Positions 42,546 through 51,238 are shown, counted from the first letter of the stretch. The stretch is 64,000 nucleotides of DNA from Szabonella sp046295215 (GCA_046295215.1 JBKBNP010000021.1:11025-75024); one strand, 5' to 3'. Notes: a model not told the origin generated them from the letters alone. Numbers and translations are program-made.

Positions 42546-43217
42546 ATGTTCGGAACGCTCAGAACCCTCTTTGCCGGCGCCAATGCCCGCGCCGAGGAAC
42601 AGTTGCGCGATACCTATGCGATCGAACTGATCGACCAGAAGATCCGCGAGGCCGAGGAAGGCCTGCGCGCCGCCAAGGGCACGCTGGCCAGCCTGATCCA
42701 GCGCCAGCGCGCCGAGGACCGCCTGCTGGCCACGCTGGAGGCGCGCATCGGTGACATGACCCGCCGCGCCGCCGACGCCCTCGCTTCCGGGCGCGAGGAT
42801 CTGGCGCTTCAGGCTGCCGAGGCGCTGGCCCAGATGGAAAACGAACGCAATCTGCGGCAGGAAACCGTGCTGCGGCTGGAAACGAAAACCGTGCGCCTGC
42901 GCCAGTCGGTCGAGGCAGCCCACCGCCGCATCGTCGATCTGAAACAGGGCGCCGTCACCGCCCGCGCCATCCGCCGCGAACAGGCGCTGATCTCGAAACT
43001 GCCGAATGGCGAGGCGAGTGCGATGGAAGAGGCCGAGGCCCTGATCGCCCGCGTCACCAATGCCGACGATCCCTTTGAACGCTCCGACATCCTGCGCGGC
43101 ATCAACCGGGAATTGTCGCATGACGGACTCGCCGACCGGATGGCCGATGCAGGCTTCGGCCCCGCCACCCGCGTCACCGCCGCCGATGTGCTGTCGCGGC
43201 TGAAATCGCAGAACTGA
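42546..43217 (+). CDS. PspA/IM30 family membrane-stress protein
   Basis: This 223-residue, almost entirely helical protein has long coiled coils (IRREQALIS, LRAAKGTLASLIQRQRAEDRLL, NLRQETVLRLETKTVRLRQSVEAAHRRI) in the ESCRT-III-like PspA fold. The N-terminal amphipathic region MFGTLRTLFAGANA would bind stressed membranes. It is the first gene of a TetR-controlled operon with yiaAB 56 bases downstream. GGAGG lies five bases before the ATG. No pspF, pspB or pspC is nearby, so the regulation differs from the enterobacterial phage-shock system. Confidence 0.85.
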   Translation: MFGTLRTLFAGANARAEEQLRDTYAIELIDQKIREAEEGLRAAKGTLASLIQRQRAEDRLLATLEARIGDMTRRAADALASGREDLALQAAEALAQMENERNLRQETVLRLETKTVRLRQSVEAAHRRIVDLKQGAVTARAIRREQALISKLPNGEASAMEEAEALIARVTNADDPFERSDILRGINRELSHDGLADRMADAGFGPATRVTAADVLSRLKSQN

Positions 43218-43273
43218 TCCAGAAACCGATCCCCACGCGGATCACCCATCAATCTTCTGAAAGGAACCTGACC

Positions 43274-43549
43274 ATGAACGCCCAGAAATCCGATACCTCC
43301 GTCATCATGGCCTTCAACGCGCTTGGCGTCGCCGTGGCCTATTTCATGCTCGCCCTCTCGATCTGGCTGGCCCCGGTGGACCTCTCCACCAAGGGCTATT
43401 GGGGGCTCGGCATCCTGATGCTGACGCTGGCACTGGTGAATTTCGTCAAATACCGCTTCGACGCCCGTATCGCCGAGGACCGGCTGTCGCGGCTGGAAGA
43501 GGCGAAGAACGAAAAGCTGATGGCCGAATATATCGGCGAAAAAGCCTGA
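43274..43549 (+). CDS. YiaA/YiaB-type two-helix inner-membrane protein
   Basis: This 91-residue protein belongs to the YiaAB two-helix domain family (Pfam PF05360). The two helices are IMAFNALGVAVAYFMLALSIWLA and GYWGLGILMLTLALVNFVKY, joined by a short loop. A charged cytoplasmic tail follows (ARIAEDRLSRLEEAKNEKLM). It is downstream of pspA in the same operon, and this pairing suggests it helps place PspA at the membrane, which is inference. GGAA lies before the ATG. Confidence 0.85.
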   Translation: MNAQKSDTSVIMAFNALGVAVAYFMLALSIWLAPVDLSTKGYWGLGILMLTLALVNFVKYRFDARIAEDRLSRLEEAKNEKLMAEYIGEKA

Positions 43550-43569
43550 TCCCGGGCGGATTGCAGCAG

Positions 43570-43592
43570 CGGGCGGCCCACCGGGCCGCCCG
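43570..43592 (+). terminator. Terminator of the pspA-yiaAB operon
   Basis: A perfect 10-bp stem CGGGCGGCCC/GGGCCGCCCG with an ACC loop starts 21 bases after the stop; only TT follows, so termination may need Rho. Confidence 0.6.
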
Positions 43593-43736
43593 TTCCGGTT
43601 CGGCGATCCCCGGACCGCCACTCCCTGATGCCCTTCCCCCCGCTTTCCCATCTGCCGAATCCCCCACGCCCCTTTTCCCACGCCCCGTCCCATGCCAGAC
43701 TTGCATCACCGACAGCCCTCCAGCCCCCGGAGCCCC

Positions 43737-44750
43737 ATGCCTGCCTGCCTTCGCCGCCCGGTCCTCCTCCTTTGTGCGCTTCTGCTGGTCGCGGCTTCCG
43801 GCGCGGGTGCCGTCCAGGCGCAATGCCGGGGCACCAACCTTCTGGAAACGATGCCCGCCCCCGAACGGCAGGCCCTGCTGGAACGCGCCTCCGCCGTGCC
43901 CTATCCCGAGGGCAATCTCTGGCGCGCGACGCGGGGGGCGGCGGATCTGGTGCTTGCGGGCACCTTCCATCTGGACGATCCGCGCCATGACGAGGTGATG
44001 GCGCGCCTGCTGCCACTGCTCGACCGCGCGCAGGTTCTGCTGGTGGAGGCAGGCCCCGCCGAGGAAAGCGCGCTGCGCGACCGCATGGCGGCGGATCCGG
44101 ACACGATGATGGGCGCCGATGGCTCGGCCCTGTTCCGCGAATTGCCACCGCTGGAACAGGCCCGCCTTGCCGATGCGCTCTTGCAGCGCGGCATCCCCCT
44201 GTCGCTGGCCGAACGGCTGCGCCCCTGGTTCCTGTCGATGATGCTGGCCATCCCGCCCTGCGCGTTGCCGGTTGCGGCCCGCAATGCCGGGCTCGACAAA
44301 CGGCTGATGGCAGCGGCAGAGGCGCGCGGCCTGCCGGTCCGGGCGCTGGAACCTTTCGACACCGCGCTGAAGCTGTTCGATGACCTGTCCGAGGCCGATC
44401 AGATCGCCATGATCCGCAACGCCCTGATGTTCGAGGATCGGGCCGCCGACCTCCTGCACACCACGTCAGAGGCCTTCTTCTCTGCCCGGACGCGGCTGAT
44501 CTGGGAACTCAACCGGCATCTCTCCGACCGACTGCCAGGCGCGGATCCGGCGGCCAACGCGGCCGATTTCGACCGGATGGAAGAGGTTCTGATGAGCCGG
44601 CGCAACCGCGCCTGGCTGCCGCTCCTGATCGAGGCGGCCGAATCCGCCCCGGCCTTCGCGGCCTTCGGGGCCTTGCATCTGTCGGGCAAGGAGGGCGTTC
44701 TGGCCCTGCTGGAGGCAGAGGGCTTCACGCTGGAACGCCTGCCCGAATAG
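43737..44750 (+). CDS. TraB/GumN family protein with signal peptide
   Basis: This protein is about 337 residues with an N-terminal signal peptide (RRPVLLLCALLLVAASGAGAVQA). It shows the family pattern of the GumN/TraB (Tiki-like) superfamily: LVLAGTFHLDDPRHDEV near the start with the G-x-x-H, then LLVEAGP, LDKRLMAAAEARGLPVRALEPFD, and RRNRAWLP...AFGALHLSG near the end. These are the conserved His/Glu/Arg sites of a proposed metalloprotease. It is periplasmic or membrane-associated; substrate unknown. Confidence 0.85.
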   Translation: MPACLRRPVLLLCALLLVAASGAGAVQAQCRGTNLLETMPAPERQALLERASAVPYPEGNLWRATRGAADLVLAGTFHLDDPRHDEVMARLLPLLDRAQVLLVEAGPAEESALRDRMAADPDTMMGADGSALFRELPPLEQARLADALLQRGIPLSLAERLRPWFLSMMLAIPPCALPVAARNAGLDKRLMAAAEARGLPVRALEPFDTALKLFDDLSEADQIAMIRNALMFEDRAADLLHTTSEAFFSARTRLIWELNRHLSDRLPGADPAANAADFDRMEEVLMSRRNRAWLPLLIEAAESAPAFAAFGALHLSGKEGVLALLEAEGFTLERLPE

Positions 44751-44777
44751 CCCGCCCTTCCCCTGCCGCGCCCTGCC

Positions 44778-44810
44778 TTCATCTTGGCCCCAAATACCTC
44801 CGCCGGAGGC
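44778..44810 (-). repeat. Copy 3 of the CCTCCGGCGG-TATTT intergenic element
   Basis: The minus strand reads GCCTCCGGCGGAGGTATTTG then GGGCCAAGATGAA, almost identical to copy 2. It lies 28 bases after the gumN-like stop and about 110 bases before ppaC, in the opposite orientation to both genes. Confidence 0.7.
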
Positions 44811-44921
44811 ATGATCTTTCGCAGAAAGGTCATCTCTGCCACGCCCCCCGCCTCCTTGCGTGACAAGCCCCGCCCACGCGCCTATAACCCACGCGACACC
44901 GCAGTTTTCCGAGGCAGACCC

Positions 44922-45842
44922 ATGACCACGCTCGTTTTCGGCCACAAATCCCCCGACACCGATTCCACCGGCTCGCCGATCATCTGGGCCTGGTATCTGA
45001 CGGAAGTGAAAGGCACGCCCTCAAGGCCCATGCTGCTGGGCACCCCCAATACCGAAGCCGCCTTCATGCTGCGCCACTGGGATCTGCCGAAACCCGACCT
45101 GCTGACCGACCTGCCCGCCGACACGCCTGTCGTGATCGTCGACACCAACAACCCCGCCGAACTGCCCGCCACGATCAACGAGGCGCGCATCGACGGCATC
45201 ATCGACCATCACATGCTGGTCGGCGGGCTGAAAACCCGCGCACCCATCGACATCACCATCCGCCCGCTGGCCTGCACCGCCACAATCCTGCATGACCTGA
45301 TCGGCGCCGACCTCGCCCGCGCCCCGCGCGGCATCAAGGGCGCGATGCTGTCCTGCATCCTGTCCGACACGCTGGAATTCCGCTCCCCCACCACCACGCC
45401 GCATGACCGGGCCGTGGCCGAAAGCCTTGCCGCCGATCTCGGCGTCGAAATCCCGGCACTGGCGGCGGCGCTGTTCGAGGCGAAATCCGACGTTTCCGCC
45501 TTTTCCGATGCCGAACTCCTGCGCATGGACAGCAAGGAATACAGCGTGGCGGGCAAGGACTTGCGCGTCTCGGTGCTGGAAACCACGGCGCCGAAGGTTG
45601 TTCTGGACCGCAAGGACAGCCTGATGCGGTCCATGGAGGCGGTCGCCGCCGAGGATGGCGCGGATCAGGTGCTGCTCTTTGTCGTGGACATCCTGCGCGA
45701 GGAGGCCACGCTTCTGGTCCCGAACGATCTGGTCAGGGCGATGGCAGAAGCCTCCTTCGGCGTGAGCGTAACCGCGGATACGGTCGTTCTGCCCGGTGTG
45801 ATGAGCCGGAAAAAGCAGATCCTCCCCGCGCTCAAGCTCTGA
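44922..45842 (+). CDS. ppaC: Manganese-dependent inorganic pyrophosphatase (family II, DHH)
   Basis: This 306-residue enzyme splits pyrophosphate in the cytoplasm. The DHH-family motifs are HKSPDTDSTGSP (first metal site), VIVDTNNPAEL, IDHHMLVG (DHH), and the DHHA2 C-terminal end VVLPGVMSRKKQILPAL with the substrate Arg-Lys-Lys. Length and motifs fit PpaC. GAGGC lies before the ATG at 44922. Upstream is repeat copy 3. Confidence 0.93.
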   Translation: MTTLVFGHKSPDTDSTGSPIIWAWYLTEVKGTPSRPMLLGTPNTEAAFMLRHWDLPKPDLLTDLPADTPVVIVDTNNPAELPATINEARIDGIIDHHMLVGGLKTRAPIDITIRPLACTATILHDLIGADLARAPRGIKGAMLSCILSDTLEFRSPTTTPHDRAVAESLAADLGVEIPALAAALFEAKSDVSAFSDAELLRMDSKEYSVAGKDLRVSVLETTAPKVVLDRKDSLMRSMEAVAAEDGADQVLLFVVDILREEATLLVPNDLVRAMAEASFGVSVTADTVVLPGVMSRKKQILPALKL

Positions 45843-45897
45843 TCCGAACACGCGGGGACCGGCCCGGCCCCCGCGCCCCCCTGCCCCCGGAGCCCCC

Positions 45898-46791
45898 ATG
45901 ACCCAGATCATCCGCCGCCTGTCCGACACGGGCACCCGCTACCGCGCGCTCTTCTGCGATCTCTGGGGCTGTGTCCATAATGGCAAGACCGCCTTTCCCG
46001 AGGCGGTCAGCGCCTTGCAGGAGTTCCGTGCGGCCGGGGGCAAGGTGATCCTCGTCACCAATGCGCCGCGCCCGAAAACCTCTGTCCTCCGGCAACTTGA
46101 CACCCTGGGTGTGCCGGTCGACGCCTGGGACGACGTCGCGACCTCGGGCGATGCGGCGCAATATGCGCTGCTGACGGGGACGGTCGGCCGTCGCGTCCAC
46201 CATATCGGCCCCTCGCCCAAGGATGACGCCTTCTTCACCGATTTTGCCGAGGATCTGGAACCCGTCCGCGCCGCAAACCCGCCCATCGACCGGGTGGACC
46301 TCGATCAGGCCGAAGGCATCGTCTGCACCGGCCCGAATGATGAGTTCAAGGAAAAGCCCGAAGATTACCGCGCGGCCTTTCTCTATGCGAAAACCCGCGG
46401 CCTGAAACTGCTCTGTGCCAATCCCGACCTTGTCGTGGATTTCGGCGAAACCCGGATCTATTGCGCCGGAGCACTGGCCCAGTATTACGACCGGATGGGC
46501 GGCGAGAGCCTTTATTTCGGCAAGCCCCATCCGCCGATCTATGACCTTGCCCGGCGTCGCCTCGCCGCACACGACGGCGGGATCTCCGATGCGGATATCC
46601 TCTGTGTCGGCGACGGGATCGGCACGGACATCGCGGGCGGCGAACAGGAAGGGCTCGATACGCTCTTTCTGACCGAGGGGCTTCAGGCCGGGGAGTTCGG
46701 CCCCCCCGAACAACTCGACCCCGCCCGGCTGGAGGCGTTTCTGGCCGCACAGGGGCGCAATCCGACGCTGACCATGGGCTTTCTGCGCTAG
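45898..46791 (+). CDS. HAD family hydrolase, class IIA (TIGR01459 type)
   Basis: This 297-residue haloacid-dehalogenase phosphatase has motif I FCDLWGCVHNG (nucleophile Asp, second Asp replaced by Gly-Cys as in this subfamily), motif II VILVTNAPRP, a class IIA cap, FGKPHPPIYDLA (motif III Lys) and VGDGIGTDIAGG (motif IV). The TIGR01459 subfamily is common in alphaproteobacteria and of unknown substrate. It is 55 bases after ppaC on the same strand. Confidence 0.87.
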   Translation: MTQIIRRLSDTGTRYRALFCDLWGCVHNGKTAFPEAVSALQEFRAAGGKVILVTNAPRPKTSVLRQLDTLGVPVDAWDDVATSGDAAQYALLTGTVGRRVHHIGPSPKDDAFFTDFAEDLEPVRAANPPIDRVDLDQAEGIVCTGPNDEFKEKPEDYRAAFLYAKTRGLKLLCANPDLVVDFGETRIYCAGALAQYYDRMGGESLYFGKPHPPIYDLARRRLAAHDGGISDADILCVGDGIGTDIAGGEQEGLDTLFLTEGLQAGEFGPPEQLDPARLEAFLAAQGRNPTLTMGFLR

Positions 46792-46851
46792 ATGCCCTAG
46801 TAATATTGTTGCGCACGACCCGCTACCAGAGAAAATAAATTGCGCATCCGA

Positions 46852-46880
46852 TTGCGCTGCGCCGCAGCATTTGCTAGAAG
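46852..46880 (+). promoter_or_regulatory. Candidate promoter of the maoC-type gene with a PhaR-like site
   Basis: TTGCGC (46852-46857), a 17-base spacer and TAGAAG (46875-46880). Within it, CTGCGCCGCAG (46857-46867) fits the CTGC-N3/4-GCAG pattern that I recall for PhaR of Rhodobacteraceae. TTGCGC also occurs at 46809 and 46840 upstream. Confidence 0.35.
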
Positions 46881-46910
46881 CATCCGCACAGCCAACGGGG
46901 ATTCGGCACC

Positions 46911-47354
46911 ATGCTCGACAATCAGCCACGCGGAACGATCTGCATCGAGGATATCGAGATCGGCATGACCCGGTATCTGCGGAAAACCGTCACCGACCGC
47001 GACATCGAACTCTTTGCCGAGGTTTCCACCGACCGCAACCCGGTGCATCTGGATGACGATTACGCGCAGGACACGATTTTTCAGGGTCGCATCGCGCATG
47101 GGATGCTGACGGCGGGGCTGATTTCGGCGGTGATCGGCGAACAGCTTCCGGGGCATGGCGCGGTCTATCTGGGGCAAAGCCTGAAATTCATGGCCCCCGT
47201 CCGCCCCGGCGATACCGTTCATGCCGAGGTCAGGGTGATCGCCGTTGATCATTCCCGCCGTCGGGTGACCCTTGAAACCCATTGCGCCGTGGGCGATACG
47301 GTTGTGCTGAAGGGTGAGGCGCTGGTTCTGGCGCCCTCGCGCAAGTTCGACTGA
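46911..47354 (+). CDS. MaoC-type (R)-specific enoyl-CoA hydratase
   Basis: This 147-residue hot-dog-fold protein has hydratase-2 catalytic residues visible in AEVSTDRNPVHLDDDYAQ (D-x-N-P-x-H), with RIAHGMLTAGLISAVIG following. Such PhaJ/MaoC proteins feed (R)-3-hydroxyacyl-CoA from fatty-acid oxidation into polyhydroxyalkanoate synthesis. The promoter region has a candidate PhaR site. It is the first gene of a tight cluster of four. Confidence 0.85.
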   Translation: MLDNQPRGTICIEDIEIGMTRYLRKTVTDRDIELFAEVSTDRNPVHLDDDYAQDTIFQGRIAHGMLTAGLISAVIGEQLPGHGAVYLGQSLKFMAPVRPGDTVHAEVRVIAVDHSRRRVTLETHCAVGDTVVLKGEALVLAPSRKFD

Positions 47355-47388
47355 CGCAAGGCGCGGGCCCCCTGCCCGCAGGGGCAAG

Positions 47389-48312
47389 ATGCGCATCTAT
47401 CACGACTGGCAGGGCATTGCAGACAGCGACCGGGGCGCCTCGGTCGCCATGGGCAATTTTGACGGCGTGCATCTGGGCCATCAGCATGTGATCGGCCTTG
47501 CCGCCCACCATGGCCCGCTGGGCATCGTCACCTTCGAGCCGCATCCGCGCAGCCATTTCGCCCCCGACGCCCCCCCCTTCCGGCTGATGAATTCCGAGGC
47601 GCGGGCGAACCGGCTGGCCAAGCTGGAGGTCAAGGTTCTGTTCGAACTGCCCTTCGACGCCCGGCTTTCCGGGCTCGGCCCCGACGCTTTCGTGGCGGAT
47701 GTTCTGGCGGCGGGGCTCGGCGTGTCCCATGTCACCGTCGGCGCGGATTTCTGTTTCGGCAAGGGGCGCCGGGGCACGGCGGCGGATCTTGCCCGGCTCT
47801 GCGCGGATCACGGCATCGCGGTGACGCTGGCCGATCTGATCCAGACCGACGGGATGGATGTCTCCTCCACGCAGATCCGGCGGGCGCTGTCGGAGGGCGA
47901 CACCGTGCGCGCGCGCGACATGCTGGGCCATTGGCACCGGATCGAGGGCGAGGTAATCCATGGCGCGAAACGGGGTCGCGATCTGGGCTATCCGACCGCG
48001 AACATGGCGGTGGACAACCTGCATCTGCCGAAACCGGGGATCTATGCAGTGATCGTCGATGTGCTGACCGGCCCGCAGCAGGGTCGCCATCACGGGGCTG
48101 CCAATCTGGGCGTGCGCCCGATGTTCGGGGAAAACCCGCCCAATCTGGAAACCTTCCTCTTTGATTTCGCGGGCGATCTTTATGGCCAGCACCTGTCGGT
48201 CGCCTTTGTCGCCCATCTGCGCAGCGAGGCGAAGTTCGACGGCCTGCCCGCGCTGATTGCGCAGATGGACGCCGATTGCGCCCGGGCCCGCACCATTCTG
48301 GCGGCGCTCTGA
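47389..48312 (+). CDS. ribF: Bifunctional riboflavin kinase/FAD synthetase
   Basis: This 307-residue enzyme makes FMN then FAD. The N-terminal nucleotidyltransferase has SVAMGNFDGVHLGHQHVI (H-x-G-H) and the TFEPHPRS segment, then SSTQIRRALSEGD. The C-terminal flavokinase domain has HGAKRGRDLGYPTANM and GAANLGVRPMFGENPPNLETFLFDF. The start at 47389 has AGGGG upstream. Its last base overlaps the start of the next gene (TGATG). Confidence 0.93.
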   Translation: MRIYHDWQGIADSDRGASVAMGNFDGVHLGHQHVIGLAAHHGPLGIVTFEPHPRSHFAPDAPPFRLMNSEARANRLAKLEVKVLFELPFDARLSGLGPDAFVADVLAAGLGVSHVTVGADFCFGKGRRGTAADLARLCADHGIAVTLADLIQTDGMDVSSTQIRRALSEGDTVRARDMLGHWHRIEGEVIHGAKRGRDLGYPTANMAVDNLHLPKPGIYAVIVDVLTGPQQGRHHGAANLGVRPMFGENPPNLETFLFDFAGDLYGQHLSVAFVAHLRSEAKFDGLPALIAQMDADCARARTILAAL

Positions 48313-48794
48313 TGCCCCGCCGCCCCGGGCTCATAGCCGAACCGGCCAAGCTGCGCGCGCGGTTCTGGGAAACCGTGCCCTTGAAAAAGATGTCCGGCGC
48401 GGAATGGGAGGCGCTTTGCGACGGCTGCGGCAAATGCTGCCTCAACAAGATCGAGTATGAGGATACCGGCGAGGTCGATTTCACCCGAGTCGCCTGCCGC
48501 CTGCTGGACGGCGACACCTGCCGCTGCACGCAATATCCCATCCGCCACCAGTTCGTGCCCGATTGCGTGACCCTGACCCCGAAGAAACTGGCCGAGGTTG
48601 CCTATTGGCTGCCGCAGACCTGCGCCTACCGGCTGCTGCATGAGGGCAAGCCGCTGGAGGACTGGCATCCCCTGATCTCGGGCGATCCGGAATCGGTCCA
48701 TCGCGCGGGCGCATCGGTGCGGGGCTGGACCGTGCCGGAATATGAAGTGTCCGAAGAGGACTGGGAAGATTACGTCATTCAGGAGATGCCCTGA
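48312..48794 (+). CDS. UPF0260 (YcgN-like) cysteine-cluster protein
   Basis: This 160-residue protein has the YcgN-family cysteine cluster: LCDGCGKCCLNKIEYEDTGEV (CxxCGKCC), then ACRLLDGDTCRCTQYPIRHQFVPDC. It ends in an acidic tail (EYEVSEEDWEDYVI). Such proteins are thought to bind a metal or iron-sulfur centre; function not established. It is translationally coupled to ribF and ltaE through TGATG overlaps. Confidence 0.88.
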   Translation: MPRRPGLIAEPAKLRARFWETVPLKKMSGAEWEALCDGCGKCCLNKIEYEDTGEVDFTRVACRLLDGDTCRCTQYPIRHQFVPDCVTLTPKKLAEVAYWLPQTCAYRLLHEGKPLEDWHPLISGDPESVHRAGASVRGWTVPEYEVSEEDWEDYVIQEMP

Positions 48795-49825
48795 TGTTCT
48801 TTGCCTCCGACAATGGCGCGACGGTCGCCCCCGAGGTCATGGCCGCGATGATGGCCGCCAATGCCGCGCCCTCGCTCTCCTATGGCAATGACGCGGGCAC
48901 CGCCCGGCTGACAGCGCTGATCCGCGAGGTTTTCGACGCACCGGAGGCCGAGGTTTTCCTGCTCACCACCGGCACGGCGGCCAATTCGCTGGCGCTGGCC
49001 ACTCTCAGCCCGCCATGGTCCACGATCTTCTGCCATCGCCACGCGCATATCGCCGAGGATGAATGCAATGCGCCGGAGTTCTTCACCGGCGGCGCGAAGC
49101 TGACGCTGATCGACGGCGAACACGGTCGCATCGCCCCGCAAACCCTTGCGGCAGCGATCGAAGGCGCAGGCGGATCGGTCCATGGCGCGCAGCGCGGCGC
49201 GGTGGGCCTGACCAATGTGACGGAGGCCGGAACTGTCTATTCCCCTGCAGATCTTGCCGCCCTTGCCGCCGTGGCGCGCGGCCATGGCCTGCCGGTGCAT
49301 CTCGATGGCGCGCGCTTTGCCAATGCGCTGGCGGCAACGGGGGCCAGCCCGGCCGAAATGACATGGGAGGCCGGCATCGACGTTTTGTCACTCGGCGGCA
49401 CCAAGAACGGGCTGATGGCGGCCGAGGCGGTGGTGTTCTTTGACCCTGCAAAGGCCTGGGAATTCCAGTTGCGGCGCAAGCGGGGCGGGCATCTGGGATC
49501 AAAACTGCGCTATGTGGCGGCGCAGTTCGAGGCGTGGTTTGCCGATGATCTCTGGCTGCGGCTGGCGGCGAGGGCCAATGCCAAGGCCGCGCGACTGGCC
49601 GCAGGACTAACCGATCAGGGCGCGGCGATCCTGCACCCGGTGGAGGCGAACATGATCTTTGCCCGCCTGCCCGCCAGCGCGCATCGCCGCGCGGCAGAGG
49701 CAGGCGCGGTCTATTACCGGATGGATGACAGGCTCTGCCGCCTTGTGACCGGATGGGACACGCCGGAGGCCGACATTGATGCGCTGCTGGCAGCCTTCCT
49801 CGGCAGGTCCGCTCCTCCGTCCTGA
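48794..49825 (+). CDS. ltaE: Low-specificity L-threonine aldolase
   Basis: This 343-residue PLP enzyme of fold type I splits threonine or allo-threonine to glycine and acetaldehyde. Motifs are FASDNGATVAPEVM, the opening SYGNDAGTARL, VFLLTTGTAANSLAL, HLDGARFANALAATGAS and LSLGGTKNGLMAAEAV, whose Lys forms the Schiff base. Its ATG overlaps the stop of the YcgN-like gene. It converges on an alpha/beta hydrolase. Confidence 0.92.
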   Translation: MFFASDNGATVAPEVMAAMMAANAAPSLSYGNDAGTARLTALIREVFDAPEAEVFLLTTGTAANSLALATLSPPWSTIFCHRHAHIAEDECNAPEFFTGGAKLTLIDGEHGRIAPQTLAAAIEGAGGSVHGAQRGAVGLTNVTEAGTVYSPADLAALAAVARGHGLPVHLDGARFANALAATGASPAEMTWEAGIDVLSLGGTKNGLMAAEAVVFFDPAKAWEFQLRRKRGGHLGSKLRYVAAQFEAWFADDLWLRLAARANAKAARLAAGLTDQGAAILHPVEANMIFARLPASAHRRAAEAGAVYYRMDDRLCRLVTGWDTPEADIDALLAAFLGRSAPPS

Positions 49826-49838
49826 CCGACAAAAGCCC

Positions 49839-50633
49839 TCAGGCTTGAAGAGGCGACGCGGCAAACTCCTGCACCAGCCCCGCACAGTCACCGGCATGGG
49901 TGATCGGCAGCATATGCCCCGCGCCTGCAACCGTCGCGCGGGACACCTGCGGCAGGCGGCGGGCAAGCTCGTCATGGATCGCCCCGATGATCGGTGGCGA
50001 CAGCGCGCCTTGGACCAGCAGCACCGGCAGGCCAAGCGATTCCAGCCGACCGTGATCCAGCAGGCTCGCATTGTCATCGACCAGCACCGCATTCTGCGCC
50101 TCGATCAGATGGATCCGGTCCGCGATATAGGATTGCTGGCTTTCGGCCAGACTGTCGAAAGGCTGGCCCGCGCCCCAGATCGCCTGAAAGGCCGCCGCCG
50201 CCGCTCTGCGGTCCCCCGCACGCAGCGCCGCGCCAAATGCCGCGTGATTGCGCAGATGGTCCGGGAAGGCAGGCCCGCCCGCCGCCCGCGCCGCCGAAAA
50301 CAGCACCGGCTCGAACAGCACCAGACGCTCCACCAGATCGGGCGCTTCCAGCGCGATCCGCAGCGCCACCGTCGCGCCGAAACTGTGGCCGATCACCGGA
50401 ACAGGCCTGCCCAAACCGCGCAGGATCTCAAGCGCGCCGCGCGTGGCCGCATCATGCAGATCGCCTGTCCCGCCCCAGACCGCCGCACGGCCATGGCCCG
50501 GAAGGTCGGGGGCCGTCACCTGCCATCCCGGCAACGCCTCCGCAAGCGCGGCAAAGGCCCCGCCATGCGCCAGCGAACAATGCAGCGCCAGCGCCGGACG
50601 ACCCGCGCCAAAAACCCGCAGCGGCAGGTTCAC
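49839..50633 (-). CDS. Alpha/beta hydrolase
   Basis: This 264-residue protein of the alpha/beta-hydrolase fold has the lid-region start ALALHCSLAHGGAF (oxyanion strand), the nucleophile elbow VIGHSFGATVALR (G-H-S-F-G), and the catalytic His in GAGHMLPITHAGD. It begins at GTG at 50633, overlapping the stop of the isomerase gene by four bases (GTGA), so the two are coupled. Substrate unknown; an ester or lactone acting with the downstream isomerase is a possibility. Confidence 0.85.
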   Translation of the reverse strand: MNLPLRVFGAGRPALALHCSLAHGGAFAALAEALPGWQVTAPDLPGHGRAAVWGGTGDLHDAATRGALEILRGLGRPVPVIGHSFGATVALRIALEAPDLVERLVLFEPVLFSAARAAGGPAFPDHLRNHAAFGAALRAGDRRAAAAAFQAIWGAGQPFDSLAESQQSYIADRIHLIEAQNAVLVDDNASLLDHGRLESLGLPVLLVQGALSPPIIGAIHDELARRLPQVSRATVAGAGHMLPITHAGDCAGLVQEFAASPLQA

Positions 50634-51238
50634 AGTTTGCCAGCCAGATGCAGGTCCAGATCGTCCAGCCGGTCCTGCCCCCAGAACCTCTCTTCCCCCA
50701 CAATGAAGAAGGGCGCACCAAAGACCCCGCGCGCAACCGCCGCCTCCAGATTGGCGGCATAGGTTTCCGCCCCCATCAACAGCCCCCGGTCGGCAATGCC
50801 GGGATCGAACCCCGCCGCCGACAGGCAGTCGCGGATCACGTCCTCCTCGGCAATATCGCGGTCCTCGGCCCAGGCTGCGCGTCCGAATCCGTGCAACAGC
50901 GCCGCCAGATCGCCCTCGCCCCCCTTGTCCACCGCCGCCTGCGCCCCGATCAGCGCATAGGAGGCGGGCGCCGGGTTCGTGGGCCACTTCGCGGGCGACG
51001 GGTTCAGCACCAACCCGGCCTTTGTCGACTGGCGCCGCAACTCCTGCAACCGGTAGGCCTTGCGGCTGTCATGCCGGTCCTTCAGCGCCACCCCGCCCGT
51101 CCGTGCAAAGAGCGCATTGGCGTCGAGCGGATGATAGCGGATCTCCGCCCCATGCGCCGCCGCAATCGCGGCCGGGCGGGTGCCCGCCAGATAGACATAG
51201 GGAGAAAGCACCGTGAAATAGTAATCAATCCGCGTCAT
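50630..51238 (-). CDS. 2-hydroxychromene-2-carboxylate isomerase family protein
   Basis: This 202-residue protein of the DsbA-like thioredoxin superfamily, kappa-GST/NahD branch, starts TRIDYYFTVLSPYVYLAGTRP, the usual S-P-Y/F-x-Y-L motif that replaces CxxC and binds glutathione. It ends GVFGAPFFIVGEERFWGQDRLD, the family closing motif. NahD members isomerise ring-cleavage products of polycyclic aromatics. No other such genes are nearby, so the substrate is open. It is first in a two-gene unit with the hydrolase. Confidence 0.85.
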   Translation of the reverse strand: MTRIDYYFTVLSPYVYLAGTRPAAIAAAHGAEIRYHPLDANALFARTGGVALKDRHDSRKAYRLQELRRQSTKAGLVLNPSPAKWPTNPAPASYALIGAQAAVDKGGEGDLAALLHGFGRAAWAEDRDIAEEDVIRDCLSAAGFDPGIADRGLLMGAETYAANLEAAVARGVFGAPFFIVGEERFWGQDRLDDLDLHLAGKL

